A stretch of 64,000 nucleotides of DNA. Origin: Brevundimonas sp. SL130 (GTDB lineage Bacteria > Pseudomonadota > Alphaproteobacteria > Caulobacterales > Caulobacteraceae). The notes below the pieces were generated by a model. That model was not told where the DNA came from. It made no database searches and was given only the letters and a program-made list of their open reading frames with translations. Shown one piece after another: positions 29,150-39,202 of this stretch; position 1 is the stretch's first letter; the number at the start of each line of letters is the position of its first letter. The stretch lies in the NCBI RefSeq assembly GCF_026625805.1, contig NZ_CP113064.1, positions 1,116,001 through 1,180,000 on the forward strand. The letters run 5' to 3'. The position numbers were made by a program, and so were the translations under genes.

Positions 29150-32100
29150 ATGGTGTCGTGGAAGCGATTGTTAGCGGCGGGCGTGGCTGGGGGCGTGCTT
29201 GTCGCAGCGGCCCACGGAGCAGCGGCTCAGGATAGACAATTCAACGTAGCGGCTCAGCCGCTGGCGCAAGCCATTCCGGAACTGGCGCGTCAAGCCGGGG
29301 TGACAATTTCAGCCCCAACCGGCCACCTTGCCGGCCGGGTCGGGCCGGCGATCTCGGGCCAGATGGACGTCGAAGACGCGGTCAACCGACTGCTGGAGGG
29401 CACCGATCTCTACATCGCCTCACACGAGGGATCGACCATCATCCTACAGAAGCGGAGCGCAGGCGACAGCCGCGCCGCCGAGGTCCAGGAGGTCGTGGTC
29501 GTCGGGAGCCGGATCAGGGGCACGCGCATAAACGAGGCCTTGCCAGTCACAGTCGTCGATCAGTCTGATCTGGATGCGATCGGCGCCACCGACGGCGACG
29601 ATCTCTATCGCTCCATCGCCCAGATGGGCGACGTCGGCTTCAACGAGGCGGACAGCGATAACGGCGGCATCAATAATGCCCGGGGGGATGTGGCGTCGAT
29701 CGACCTGCGTTCGATCGGGACGGGCAATACCCTGGTTCTCCTGAACGGCCGGCGGCTCGTGCCCCATCCCGGCACGCAGATCGAAAACTTTGTGCCGGTG
29801 CAAACGGTCAACACCAACGCCATTCCGACCTTCGGCCTGCGTCGGGTCGAGGTTCTGGCCGATGGAGCCGCGGCGCTTTACGGCACCGACGCCGTGGCCG
29901 GCGTCGTCAACAACGTCCTGCGTGACAATTTCGAAGGCTTTACGGTCCAGGCCGCCATGGGGCGCGACGAAGGGGGAATGGAGGAGTATTCCTTCGACTT
30001 CCAGGCTGGCAAGGACTTCAACAACGGCAAGACCAACGTCTCGATCATGGGCGGCTACCTGACGCGGGATCCGCTTTATATCTGGGAACGGGACTATGCG
30101 ACCGTCGCAGGACGGGTGGCCGCCTTTGATGGCCGGGCTTCTGGCCTCGACTATGCAACCTACAGCACGATCACGGCCTGGGCTGAAGGCATCAAACTGG
30201 ATCCGACGACCTACCGGAATGCCGGAACCACCACGCGGGTCAACGGAACGACATTGACGTCCACGGCCGGAAGCTTCCACGTCCAGCCCAGCACCAACGC
30301 CGGCTGCATCACCGGCGCCTATACGACGGGGACCTGTTTCGATAACTCGACACTGGCGACGACGACCGACGACGACAATCTCCGCTATGATCTGGACTCG
30401 ATGCGGACCATCGGCTCGGCGGTTGATCGCGCCAACCTGTTCACCTTCGTCAACCACAAGTTCGACAACGGCGTCGAATTCTTCGGCGAGCTGAGCTACT
30501 ACTGGGGCGAGACTTGGTCGCAGCGGCAGCAGGACACGCCGCTCGACACGCAGCGCGTGCTCATGTCCCCGACCGCCTACTGGAATCCGTTCGGCGCCAC
30601 TGGCGTGACGGCCCGGCTGAGCGGACTGTCCGGCGTGCCGACGACCGGGTCTGCGATCCAGATCCAGGACTACCGTTTCGCCGATCTCGGTTATCGGGAG
30701 ATCGAGGTCGAGAACGTCAACACCCGGTATCTGGGCGGTCTGCGCGGTGAACGCTTCGGCTTCGATTGGGAAAGCGCCTTGCTCTACAGCAAGGCCGAAA
30801 CGACCGACGAAATGGACGGCGTCAGCATGACCCTGCTCCAGGACGCCATCAACATGACGACGCCTGACGCCTACAATCCCTTTGTCGGCGGCGACCTGAC
30901 CAGTCCCCAGAACGGCGTGACGGGATTGAACAGCCAGGAGACGATCAACAGCTTCATGGTCGAGGTTTACCGCTACGCCGAGACGGAACTGATGCAGTGG
31001 GACTTCAAAGTCTCCAAGGGCGATTTCTACCCGGTGCCGGGGGGACACATCGGTCTGGCTGCGGGGGTTGAGGCGCGCCGGGAAACCTTCGCTGAAGATC
31101 GCGACCCGCGTCTGGATGGAACCATCACCTTTACGGATCTGGCCGGCGCCGTGTCGCAGAGCGATGTCATGGGCGTGTCCTACACGCCGGACAGTGCGGG
31201 CGCGCGCAACGTCTATTCGGCCTTCCTGGAATTGGCCGTTCCGGTCGTTTCGCCGGAAATGAACATCCCGCTGGTGCAGTCTATCGATGTCCAGATCGCA
31301 GGACGCGTGGAGAACTACACCCTGTTCGGAACGGTCGGCGCCCCAAAGGTGGCGTTGGCCTATCGTCCGACGTCCTGGTTGATGTTCCGCAGCGCCTGGT
31401 CAGAAGGGTTCCGCGCGCCGAACCTGCTTCAGCTCTACCAGCCGGATTTCGAACGATCGAACAGCCGACGCGACTACGCCGCCTGTGCGGTGCAACTCGC
31501 CATAGGCGCGATCCCGACCCTGACGACCAGCAACGACTACTGCACCAGCGAAGACCGCATCGAGAAGCGCTCGGGCAATACGGACCTGAAGGCGGAGAAC
31601 TCCGAAAACATCAGCCTGGGCCTGGTGTTCGAACCCGAGCTCTGGTCCGACCGGTTCGGCGACCTGACGCTGACCGTCGATTACTGGAAGATCCGTCAGG
31701 AGGATCTGGTCGGGATTTTCGGCGGCGCCAACCAGTTGATCATGGACTATTATTTGCGTCAGATCGGCAGCTCGAACCCCAACGTCGTCCGGGCCGATCC
31801 CGACGCCCAGCAGATCGCCGACGCTGCGGCGGCGGGCCTGGCGCCCGTGGGCGACCTGTTGTCCATCAAGGACGACTACATGAACCTTCAACCGCGTGAG
31901 TCCGAAGGTCTCGACTTCCGCCTGTTCTACACGCTGCGCGACACCCCGGCGGGCGACTGGCGCCTCAGCCTCAATGCGAGTCAAAAGCTGAAGCTGTATC
32001 AGGAGGCCAGCGAGCAGCATCAGATCCTGCTGGACGCTCTGGCTGACGGCACGATCGCGGGCGTGACGGTCGGCGGCGTGGAAGACCTGATCGGACAGAA

Positions 32101-32440
32101 CGGCAGGCCGGAGTGGAAGTTCACCGCGTCCCTGACCTGGGATCTGGGCCAGTGGACCTCCGGTTGGTACACCAGCTACGTCTCCGACTTCGTCGACACC
32201 AGCGCCACCTATGTGGATACCGACGACTATTGGGTGGTGGACGAGTGGCTGACCCACAACCTCTACGTCCAGTATGAGTTCGACAAGGGCGGCCCGCTGG
32301 ACGGTGCGCGCGTCCGCATCGGCGCGCGCAATCTCTTCGATGAGGATCCGCCGCTGGCCGACGAAAGGTTCGGCTACACCGGCAGCGTCCATTCCAATCG
32401 TGGCCGCTGGTGGTACGCCAGCATCCGCAAGTCCTTCTGA
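29150..32440 (+). CDS. TonB-dependent receptor with N-terminal STN signalling domain
   Basis: 1096 residues from the ATG at 29150 behind GGGGGA. Order: signal peptide (to about AHGAAAQ), STN domain at about residues 30-95 (FNVAAQPLAQAIPELARQAGVTIS), plug with VVVVGSRIRG, TLVLLNGRRLVPHPG and RRVEVLADGAAALYGTDAVAGVVNNVLR, then a long barrel ending in RKSF. Transports a nutrient across the outer membrane using TonB energy and signals through FecR. Downstream symporter, hydrolase and peptidase genes suggest peptide or organic-acid uptake. Ligand not known. Confidence 0.94.
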   Translation: MVSWKRLLAAGVAGGVLVAAAHGAAAQDRQFNVAAQPLAQAIPELARQAGVTISAPTGHLAGRVGPAISGQMDVEDAVNRLLEGTDLYIASHEGSTIILQKRSAGDSRAAEVQEVVVVGSRIRGTRINEALPVTVVDQSDLDAIGATDGDDLYRSIAQMGDVGFNEADSDNGGINNARGDVASIDLRSIGTGNTLVLLNGRRLVPHPGTQIENFVPVQTVNTNAIPTFGLRRVEVLADGAAALYGTDAVAGVVNNVLRDNFEGFTVQAAMGRDEGGMEEYSFDFQAGKDFNNGKTNVSIMGGYLTRDPLYIWERDYATVAGRVAAFDGRASGLDYATYSTITAWAEGIKLDPTTYRNAGTTTRVNGTTLTSTAGSFHVQPSTNAGCITGAYTTGTCFDNSTLATTTDDDNLRYDLDSMRTIGSAVDRANLFTFVNHKFDNGVEFFGELSYYWGETWSQRQQDTPLDTQRVLMSPTAYWNPFGATGVTARLSGLSGVPTTGSAIQIQDYRFADLGYREIEVENVNTRYLGGLRGERFGFDWESALLYSKAETTDEMDGVSMTLLQDAINMTTPDAYNPFVGGDLTSPQNGVTGLNSQETINSFMVEVYRYAETELMQWDFKVSKGDFYPVPGGHIGLAAGVEARRETFAEDRDPRLDGTITFTDLAGAVSQSDVMGVSYTPDSAGARNVYSAFLELAVPVVSPEMNIPLVQSIDVQIAGRVENYTLFGTVGAPKVALAYRPTSWLMFRSAWSEGFRAPNLLQLYQPDFERSNSRRDYAACAVQLAIGAIPTLTTSNDYCTSEDRIEKRSGNTDLKAENSENISLGLVFEPELWSDRFGDLTLTVDYWKIRQEDLVGIFGGANQLIMDYYLRQIGSSNPNVVRADPDAQQIADAAAAGLAPVGDLLSIKDDYMNLQPRESEGLDFRLFYTLRDTPAGDWRLSLNASQKLKLYQEASEQHQILLDALADGTIAGVTVGGVEDLIGQNGRPEWKFTASLTWDLGQWTSGWYTSYVSDFVDTSATYVDTDDYWVVDEWLTHNLYVQYEFDKGGPLDGARVRIGARNLFDEDPPLADERFGYTGSVHSNRGRWWYASIRKSF

Positions 32441-32492
32441 CGACAGAGCTCGGGCGAGCCTCCGCCTCGCCCGAGCCTTCCAGGAAATCGAC

Positions 32493-33785
32493 ATGTCTTC
32501 GCATGCGCCTTCGGCGGGCTTGTTCCGACCGGCTCGACTTGCCGCGCGCCTATGGTTCGCCACGCCGCTGTGGCGACGGATCCTGATGGGTCTGGCGCTC
32601 GGCGCGGTCGCAGGCGTGGTGCTGGGTGAGCGCGCCCAGGACCTGAAATGGATCGGCGATCTCTTCATTCGCCTCATCCGTATGCTGGTCACCCCGCTGG
32701 TCTTTGTCACCATCGCCGCCGGGGTGTCCGCCATGTCCGATCCGGCGCGGTTGGGATCGGCCGGCCTCAAGACCATGCTCCTTTACTTCGGCTTGATGCT
32801 GATCGGCGCGGCCATCGGGCTGGGCCTAGGCGCGCTGATCCAGCCGGGCGCCGGCGTCGATCTCGACGGGGTCGTCCCCGCGCCCCTGGCCGAGGCGCAA
32901 GACCTGACCGCCATACTGACGAACATCGTGCCCCTGAATCCCATCGCGGCCATGGCGGAGGGAGACGTCCTCGCCGTCATCTTCTTCGCTCTGCTGATCG
33001 GCGGCACCCTGCTGGTGACGGGTGAGGAGGGGCGACCTTTGCGGCGGGTTCTGGAGTCGGGTTCCGCCGTTCTGCTGCGCGTCGTTCAGTTCGTGATGGA
33101 ACTGGCGCCGTTCGGCGTCTTCGCTCTGATCGCCTGGGTGATGGGAACCAGCGGACCAACGGCCTTCGTAAGCGTGTTGCGGCTGTCCTGCTGTGTGCTC
33201 TTGGGCGCCGCTGTTCAGACCTTCATCGTCCACGGCGCCGTTCTGCGACTGATCGCGCGTGTCCCGGTCTTGCCGTTCTACCGGGACATCGTTGACGCCG
33301 TGGCGGTGGCCTTTTCGACATCGTCCAGTGCGGCCACCCTGCCTGTGGCGCTGAGGGTGGCGCAGAGGAACCTGGGCGTCAGTCCGGCCATCGCCTCGAC
33401 GGTGCTGCCGCTGGGGGTGACGCTCAGCATGGATGGAACCGCCCTCTATGTCGGCCTGCTGGCCGCCTTTTCTGCTCAGGTGTTCGGCGTCGCCCTGGGG
33501 CCGGCCGATTATCTGGCCATAGTCGCAGTGACGGCCCTTGTGGCCCTGGGCGCCGCGCCTGTGCCGTCAGCCTCGCTGTTTCTGCTGGCGGCGGTTCTTT
33601 CGGTGATTGGACTAGGGCCCGAGCAAACAGCTTTGATCGTCGGCTTTATCCTGCCGTTCGACCGGCCTCTCGATATGATCCGCACCGTGCCGAACTGCAC
33701 CAGCGATCTGGCCGTGGCCGTCGCCGTCGCCCGTATGGAAGGTGAACTGGACCTCGTAACCTACAAGGAAAGACCGTTGGAATGA
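32493..33785 (+). CDS. Dicarboxylate/amino acid:cation symporter (DAACS family)
   Basis: 430 residues behind AGGA, 52 bases after the receptor gene. Family segments: LVTPLVFVTIAAGVSAM near the N-terminus, the serine-rich reentrant loop AFSTSSSAATLPVALRVAQ, the unwound helix GVTLSMDGTALYVG, and FILPFDRPLDMIRTVPNCTSDLAVAVAVARMEG at the end. Imports dicarboxylates, glutamate or related amino acids with protons or sodium. Its place after an STN receptor and near secreted peptidases fits uptake of breakdown products. Confidence 0.93.
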   Translation: MSSHAPSAGLFRPARLAARLWFATPLWRRILMGLALGAVAGVVLGERAQDLKWIGDLFIRLIRMLVTPLVFVTIAAGVSAMSDPARLGSAGLKTMLLYFGLMLIGAAIGLGLGALIQPGAGVDLDGVVPAPLAEAQDLTAILTNIVPLNPIAAMAEGDVLAVIFFALLIGGTLLVTGEEGRPLRRVLESGSAVLLRVVQFVMELAPFGVFALIAWVMGTSGPTAFVSVLRLSCCVLLGAAVQTFIVHGAVLRLIARVPVLPFYRDIVDAVAVAFSTSSSAATLPVALRVAQRNLGVSPAIASTVLPLGVTLSMDGTALYVGLLAAFSAQVFGVALGPADYLAIVAVTALVALGAAPVPSASLFLLAAVLSVIGLGPEQTALIVGFILPFDRPLDMIRTVPNCTSDLAVAVAVARMEGELDLVTYKERPLE

Positions 33786-33900
33786 GCCGTCTCCAACCGC
33801 TGCTGGCCGCCCAACTGACCCTGGCGCCCTGCGCTGACCCGATTCAGCGGCGGTCATTCCCTGAGAGGAAATCACGAATCTGTCTTCATTGGAGAATGGG

Positions 33901-34803
33901 ATGATGAAGCGACTGATGATGGCGACCGCCGTCGCGGCGATTGTGGCCGCATCCACGCCGGCCTCTGCCCGACAGGACGCAGCGCCGCCGCCAGCGACCG
34001 AACAGACCGTCGGCGAGCGGATCGTGTTTCGCAGCATGGACGAGGCGCGCACCGAACTGGTCGGCTATCTGTTTCGGCCAGTGGGCACGACGCCGGAAGG
34101 CGGAGCTCCGGCCGTGGTGCTGATGCACGGTCGAGGCGGCGTCTATTCGTCCCTGGCTGACGGAGTCTATGAGGCGCAGAACCTGACGCTACGGCTCAAG
34201 TTCTGGGCCGACTATTGGACTGACCGTGGCTACTACGTCCTGGTGGTCGATAGCTTCGGGCCGCGGGGTTATCCGATCGGGTTTGCAGCGGGGACCTACA
34301 GTTCGCGGCCGCCGGAGATCAATGAGGTGACGATACGACCGCTGGACGCCTATGGCGCCCTGAGGTTCCTGCGCAGCGTGGACGACGTGGCGGATGATCG
34401 TATCGGCCTGATGGGCTTTTCCAACGGCGCCAGCACTGTCCTGTCGGCTTTGGCCGACGACAAGCCGGGGGACATGCGCCGGATCGGCTTCCGGGCGGGG
34501 CTCGCCCTCTACCCAGGCTGCGGCCTCCAGGGCCGGTTCCGACAAGCCTACAAGACCTATGCGCCGGTCGAGGTCTTCATCGGTACGGCCGACCAGGAGG
34601 TGTCGCCCGAAAGCTGCCGGACCCTGGTTGATCGCGCGCAGGCGGCGGGCGCTCCGGTCAATCTGACCGTCTATCCGGACGCGGCGCACGGTTTCGACGA
34701 TCCCAGCCGCAGCCGGCAGGCGGTCGCCGCCAACGCGACCGCCACCCAGGACGTTCGCAGTCGGGTTGATCGCTTCTTCGAAGCTCAACTGGCTCCCCGC
34801 TGA
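33901..34803 (+). CDS. Secreted dienelactone-hydrolase-family alpha/beta hydrolase
   Basis: 300 residues from the ATG at 33901 with GGAG six bases upstream. Signal peptide ends near ASTPASA. Alpha/beta hydrolase features: VVLMHGRGG (oxyanion), nucleophile Ser in GLMGFSNGASTVLSAL, and His in AAHGFDDPS with the Asp in IGTADQEVSPE. The family's typical nucleophile is Cys, so this is the Ser variant. Substrate unknown. It follows the symporter on the same strand and ends at a terminator shared with the M14 peptidase. Confidence 0.87.
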   Translation: MMKRLMMATAVAAIVAASTPASARQDAAPPPATEQTVGERIVFRSMDEARTELVGYLFRPVGTTPEGGAPAVVLMHGRGGVYSSLADGVYEAQNLTLRLKFWADYWTDRGYYVLVVDSFGPRGYPIGFAAGTYSSRPPEINEVTIRPLDAYGALRFLRSVDDVADDRIGLMGFSNGASTVLSALADDKPGDMRRIGFRAGLALYPGCGLQGRFRQAYKTYAPVEVFIGTADQEVSPESCRTLVDRAQAAGAPVNLTVYPDAAHGFDDPSRSRQAVAANATATQDVRSRVDRFFEAQLAPR

Positions 34804-34821
34804 CTTCAGGCCAAGGCGAGG

Positions 34822-34853
34822 AGAGGGCGTCGGCGGCAAGGCCGACGCCCTCT
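34822..34853. terminator. Bidirectional terminator between convergent genes
   Basis: AGAGGGCGTCGGC / GCCGACGCCCTCT with loop GGCAAG, followed by TTTCGTTTC on the plus strand. It separates the hydrolase gene from the convergent M14 peptidase gene. Confidence 0.75.
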
Positions 34854-34859
34854 TTCGTT

Positions 34860-37577
34860 TCAGGATCCCGGCGCGGCGGCGGGGCCGTAGAACAGGGCGT
34901 TGAACAATAGGCGGACCGAGGCGCGGGCCTGGGCGCGATTGATGACGTCCGGCCCCAGGATGATCAGCCGCCCCTGGCCCATTGGCGCATTCACCACGGC
35001 GGCGGCGCCGGCCAGCTTCTCCGGACCTATGGCCCATCCGCTGGACACTACGGCGGGCGAGGCATAGCGTGCGGCGATCCCTGCGTCCCCCCGCGCCGTC
35101 CCCCGCGCCGTGAAGGCGGCGTTCTCGTCGAAGAAGACATTCAGTCGGGCCGGGAGGCCATAGGCCAGCGGGTCGGCGGGATCGACATCCACCGCCAACA
35201 GCGCGCCGGGGATGAAGAAGTCGGTGGAGGGCAGGGGCTTGTTTTCGATCGACAGGACGTCGTCGATCGGCGCTCCCAGGGCCAGGGCCAGTTGGTGGGC
35301 CGAACCGGCGGTCACGATCGTGCCCCCGGCCTCAGCGAAGCGGGTCAGCTGCGGCAGGGTCTTCTCTCGCGTGACGGCGCCCAGCCAAGAACGATAGGCT
35401 TCGGGGATCGTCTCAGGATCCGGCTGCCCGCGCCCCGTTCCGTTCGGGAAATCGCCGGGCAGCAGATCGGGCGCGAAGACAAGGACGTCGAAATCCTCTT
35501 TCAGGTCTCCCGCGTCGAGACGTTGAGGATAGACGACCTCGAAGGGATACTCGAACTGCTCCAGCAGCCAGCGGGTCCAGCCGGCCGACATGGAGCCGCC
35601 GTAACGATCCACCAGACCGATCCGCACAGGCTTCAGCGCGATGGCGTCTCCGCGCGGCGCGCGCGCCACGGCCTCGGCGTTCAGGCCGAGGTCGGCGACC
35701 GCCTGTTCGACCAAGGCGCGCGACACGTCGTTTGCCGGGATCCACAAGGCGCCCGGCGCGAGGGTGCGGGCGCCGACACGCACCTCGGCCTTCTGCCAGA
35801 AGACCGGCTGCCCCGCCTTCAGCAGGCGATTGGTCAGGATGAAGCTGTTGATCGCCGCATGGTCGATGATGAAACCCGCCTTGCCCTGTCCTCGAACCTG
35901 ACCGGCCGGGACGGAAATGAGATCGGGCACTGGTTCCAGCGGCGCCTCGAACGGATCGAGAATCCGGTCGAACTTCACCCCCATCTGGAGTGCGAGCGTA
36001 TAGCCGGTGGCGTCATAGGGCAGGGCCGGCGGGCCGCCGGGATACTGCAGGTCGTGCGGATGGTCCTGCGGTTCGAACATGTCCAGGACATGCGGCCGAT
36101 AGGCCTGGTTCGTCCGCACGACGAAGGAGCCGGCCGGATAGGAGGTTCCGGCGATGGAGAAGGCGCGGGTGGCGCGATCGACGTCCACCCCGGTCTTGAT
36201 CAGGCTGTTGAGGAAGGCAATGGCGGTCGGCAAATCGGCCTGGTCCGCCGGAAGGACATAGGCGCGCGGATCGCGCAGCGCCGGGTCGTGCAACACCTTG
36301 TCGTACAGGGCGGGATCGACCGATCGTCCGCCCTGGCTCGCCGCTGTCTTCAGGGCCTCGATGCGAGAGGGGGTGACCCGCCAGGTGTCGGTCTCGCCCC
36401 GTGCAATGGCGTTCGAACCCATGCGCCAGATGTTGAACAGCAGCCGGTCGCGGTTGCGTGACGCATAGTCCAGCACCGCGCGATTGATCGACAGCGAATA
36501 GTCGATGGATTGCCGGAAGCGCCAGGTCTGCGGCGCGATGGGGGCCGGCAGATCGTTGCGCGGCAGCTGGTTGTCCGGAACCAGCGCGATGCGGCTCGGC
36601 GTGGGGTGGCCGGTGATCTCCGTCAGCAGGCCGATGGAGTTATGGAAATAGGTGATGGAACGCTCCATCCCGTTGTTCCAGGTGGAGTAGCGGGCGCCGC
36701 TGCGCATGGTCGCGCCGGGCTTGCCTTCGGCGACCAGTCGGTTGTGCATGGCGGCGCCGACCTCTGACAGGGCGGTCATCGCCAGAGGATCGTAGTTGTA
36801 GTTGAAGGGGTCCCGGAACGGCGGCATGAAGACGACCGTCCCCGCCGGCGCGGACTGGTGATGGTTGTAGACGATCTGGGGGAACCATTCCCGGAACAGC
36901 ATGCGGTTGACGTTGGTCGTCTCCGTCATCGCGGACAGATAGTAGTCGCGATTGTTGTCGTGGCCGACATAGGCCTGATAGAGGCGCGGCAGGCTGGCGA
37001 ACTCGCGCTTTTCCGGGTCAGCCTCGCGCATGTACCAGTCCGCCACCAGATCCCAGCCGTCCGGGTTCAGCGGCGCGAACAGGATGATCACGTCGTCCAA
37101 GACCCGCAGGGCCTCGGGATCTTCAGCGGTCAGCCATTCATGGACGGCGGCGATCAGGGCCTGGGGCGGCACGGTCTCGGTTGCGTGAAGGCCGCCGTCG
37201 ATCCAGACGACGGCCTTGCCCTCAGCGGCCAGGGCCCGTGCTTGGGCTTCATCGACGCCCTCGGCCTTGGCCAGGCGTCGCGCGATGTCGCGGTAGTGAT
37301 CCAGGCGGGCGATGTTCGCCGGAGACGAGACCGCAGCGACATACTGGGTTCGCCCTTCGGTCGTCTTGCCGATCTCCATCAGCTTCATACGATCCGACTG
37401 GCCGGCGAGCGTATGGAGATAGGCTTCGAACTGTCGGTAGTTGATCAGCTGATAGTCATCGCCGACCTCATGTCCAAACGCCTCATGCGGGGAGGTGATA
37501 GGATCTGTCTGAGCGGCTGCCGGTCCCCCAAGCAGCGCGCTCGCGATCACAATCGCAGCGAAAATTCGGTTGAACAT
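34860..37577 (-). CDS. Secreted M14-family zinc carboxypeptidase-like protein
   Basis: 905 residues behind GGAG. Signal peptide ends near AAAQ (residue 23). The M14 domain shows zinc ligands His131 and Glu134 in GGLHATETVPPQ, NPDGWDL, and a later NHHQSAPAG with the third His. The C-terminal 500 residues contain regions seen in long secreted M14 members. Converges on the STN receptor cluster and could feed peptides or amino acids to it, but it lies on the opposite strand and no shared promoter was found. Confidence 0.9.
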   Translation of the reverse strand: MFNRIFAAIVIASALLGGPAAAQTDPITSPHEAFGHEVGDDYQLINYRQFEAYLHTLAGQSDRMKLMEIGKTTEGRTQYVAAVSSPANIARLDHYRDIARRLAKAEGVDEAQARALAAEGKAVVWIDGGLHATETVPPQALIAAVHEWLTAEDPEALRVLDDVIILFAPLNPDGWDLVADWYMREADPEKREFASLPRLYQAYVGHDNNRDYYLSAMTETTNVNRMLFREWFPQIVYNHHQSAPAGTVVFMPPFRDPFNYNYDPLAMTALSEVGAAMHNRLVAEGKPGATMRSGARYSTWNNGMERSITYFHNSIGLLTEITGHPTPSRIALVPDNQLPRNDLPAPIAPQTWRFRQSIDYSLSINRAVLDYASRNRDRLLFNIWRMGSNAIARGETDTWRVTPSRIEALKTAASQGGRSVDPALYDKVLHDPALRDPRAYVLPADQADLPTAIAFLNSLIKTGVDVDRATRAFSIAGTSYPAGSFVVRTNQAYRPHVLDMFEPQDHPHDLQYPGGPPALPYDATGYTLALQMGVKFDRILDPFEAPLEPVPDLISVPAGQVRGQGKAGFIIDHAAINSFILTNRLLKAGQPVFWQKAEVRVGARTLAPGALWIPANDVSRALVEQAVADLGLNAEAVARAPRGDAIALKPVRIGLVDRYGGSMSAGWTRWLLEQFEYPFEVVYPQRLDAGDLKEDFDVLVFAPDLLPGDFPNGTGRGQPDPETIPEAYRSWLGAVTREKTLPQLTRFAEAGGTIVTAGSAHQLALALGAPIDDVLSIENKPLPSTDFFIPGALLAVDVDPADPLAYGLPARLNVFFDENAAFTARGTARGDAGIAARYASPAVVSSGWAIGPEKLAGAAAVVNAPMGQGRLIILGPDVINRAQARASVRLLFNALFYGPAAAPGS

Positions 37578-37725
37578 CGTCTATCTCCATTCCCCGTCTA
37601 CTGATTTAGACGCGCGGCGACTCGAATTTCCTCCAGCGAGCCTGCCCCGGCCTTATGGGAAAGGCATCGCACAAATCAGGATCATTTGCCGATCATGCGC
37701 TCGGGGCCGAAGGGGCGGTCGAAGA

Positions 37726-38136
37726 TCAGATGACGCGGTGAAGCACGGCGGCGTCGGCGATCTGGCGCAGGACGGCCTCGTGGCCCGGGGTGTCGAGGGG
37801 GCTGGACAGGCCGATCGAGTTGCAGCCGTGGCGAGCCAGGTCGCAGGCGGCCGAGACCAGCGGCGCGATCAGATCCTCGGGGCGCAGCAGGTCGAAGGCG
37901 ACAAGGTTCTCGACCATGAAGCGCCGGGCGCCCGTCGGATCGGTGGAGATGGAATAGGCCAGTATGGCCCGGACGCAATCGTTCACCACGGCCGCGAGAA
38001 CCCCGCCGACGGCGGGCGCGGCGGCGACCATGGCGCGCCAGGCGTCCAGCGTGAGGCGCGGGTTCGCCATGCGGGCCAGCACATAGGTCTGGTCGGCCTC
38101 GGCCCTTTCGAGGCGGCGATACAAGAGCGCGCTCAT
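37726..38136 (-). CDS. Small protein of unknown function, possibly GNAT-like
   Basis: 136 residues. Contains FMVENLVAFDLLRPEDLIAPLVSAACDLARHGC, which weakly resembles an acetyltransferase core, and no clear acetyl-CoA loop. It is divergent from fnr with a perfect FNR-like box between them, so it is probably an oxygen-responsive gene. Function not assigned. Confidence 0.6.
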   Translation of the reverse strand: MSALLYRRLERAEADQTYVLARMANPRLTLDAWRAMVAAAPAVGGVLAAVVNDCVRAILAYSISTDPTGARRFMVENLVAFDLLRPEDLIAPLVSAACDLARHGCNSIGLSSPLDTPGHEAVLRQIADAAVLHRVI

Positions 38137-38171
38137 GATCGGCCTCGTAACGGTTGGACGAAATGGCCGCC

Positions 38172-38185
38172 TTGATCTCCATCAA
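38172..38185. promoter_or_regulatory. FNR-like box in the fnr intergenic region
   Basis: TTGATCTCCATCAA matches the FNR/FixK consensus TTGAT-N4-ATCAA exactly. It lies 43 bases before the fnr ATG and about 35 bases before the divergent gene, so it could control both, including self-regulation of fnr. Confidence 0.75.
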
Positions 38186-38227
38186 TCATTTGCGTGGTGA
38201 GCACGCGCGGCTTACCCTCTGGCCGTC

Positions 38228-38965
38228 ATGCTCGAACTCAGATCCCTCCCCACGGATTGCGGCCAGCGCCGACAGGATTCGGTGTGTTCGACCTGCGGCG
38301 CGCGGGCGTTCAGCGTGTGCAGCAGCCTGGATCCGGCGGATCTGGTCAGCCTGGACGCCATCGCCGAGCGGGTGTCGCTGAAGGCGGGCGAGTCCCTGAT
38401 CCGCGAGGGGGATCCGGCGACCCACCTGTTCAACATCACCTCGGGATCGGTGAGGATCTACAAGCTGCTGCCGGATGGGCGGCGTCAGATCACGGGCTTC
38501 CTGTTCGCCGGCGACTTCGTCGGTCTGGCCACCGGTCAGGACTATGCGTTTTCGGGCGAGGCCATCGAGGATGCGACCCTGTGCCGGTTCCGCAAGACCG
38601 ATTATCGCGCCCTGATCCGCGAGCGGCCGCTGCTGGAAGAGGCCCTGCTGGATCGGGCGACGCACGAACTGGCGGCGGCGCAGAACCAGATGCTGCTGCT
38701 GGGCCGCAAGACGGCGCAGGAGCGGATCGCCTCCTTCCTGCTGGACCTGCCCACCCGCGATCCGCTGCGGCCGTCGGCCGAGGATCAGGTGCGGCTGCCG
38801 ATGACGCGGTCGGAGATCGCAGACTATCTGGGCCTGACCATCGAGACCGTGAGCCGGGTGCTGACCAAGCTGAAGACGACCGGGGTGATCCGGTTGCTGG
38901 CGCTGAACGAACTGCGGATCGAACAGCCCGATCGTCTGCGCGACATCGCCGAAGGCGACGCCTAA
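38228..38965 (+). CDS. fnr: FNR-family oxygen-sensing transcription regulator
   Basis: 245 residues. N-terminal Cys at 20, 23 and 31 (Cx2Cx7C) plus Cys119 can hold a [4Fe-4S] cluster that dissociates in oxygen. A cyclic-nucleotide-binding-like beta roll follows (GDPATHLFNITSGSVRIYKLLPDGRRQITGF), then a C-terminal helix-turn-helix (MTRSEIADYLGLTIETVSRVLTKLKTTGVI), which carries the E-SR recognition residues of this family. It is FnrL/FixK-like and probably turns on the neighbouring cytochrome bd genes when oxygen is low. Confidence 0.93.
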   Translation: MLELRSLPTDCGQRRQDSVCSTCGARAFSVCSSLDPADLVSLDAIAERVSLKAGESLIREGDPATHLFNITSGSVRIYKLLPDGRRQITGFLFAGDFVGLATGQDYAFSGEAIEDATLCRFRKTDYRALIRERPLLEEALLDRATHELAAAQNQMLLLGRKTAQERIASFLLDLPTRDPLRPSAEDQVRLPMTRSEIADYLGLTIETVSRVLTKLKTTGVIRLLALNELRIEQPDRLRDIAEGDA

Positions 38966-39202
38966 GCCCAGACCCGGCAAATGCAGTGGGTGGCGTCGTA
39001 AAAACATACCGCCAAACCGCCAAACCGCCAAAATGCAGCTTCATCCCTCATGCCCTTCGCCTCTGCGTCATCGAGGTCCGTGGCGCGGAGAGGAGTGTAA
39101 CCCGGCGGGCGGGCCTGTCGGGTTGAAGGGTGAAAACGCGCCGCAAACCCGCAGCCCAGCGTGAATCGCAGCGCGCGCAAATAAATCCGAGTGTGGCCGT
39201 CT

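Noticed and set aside
39003-39036. Threefold AACCGCC tandem repeat after fnr
   Set aside because: Too short to call a functional element; probably replication slippage.
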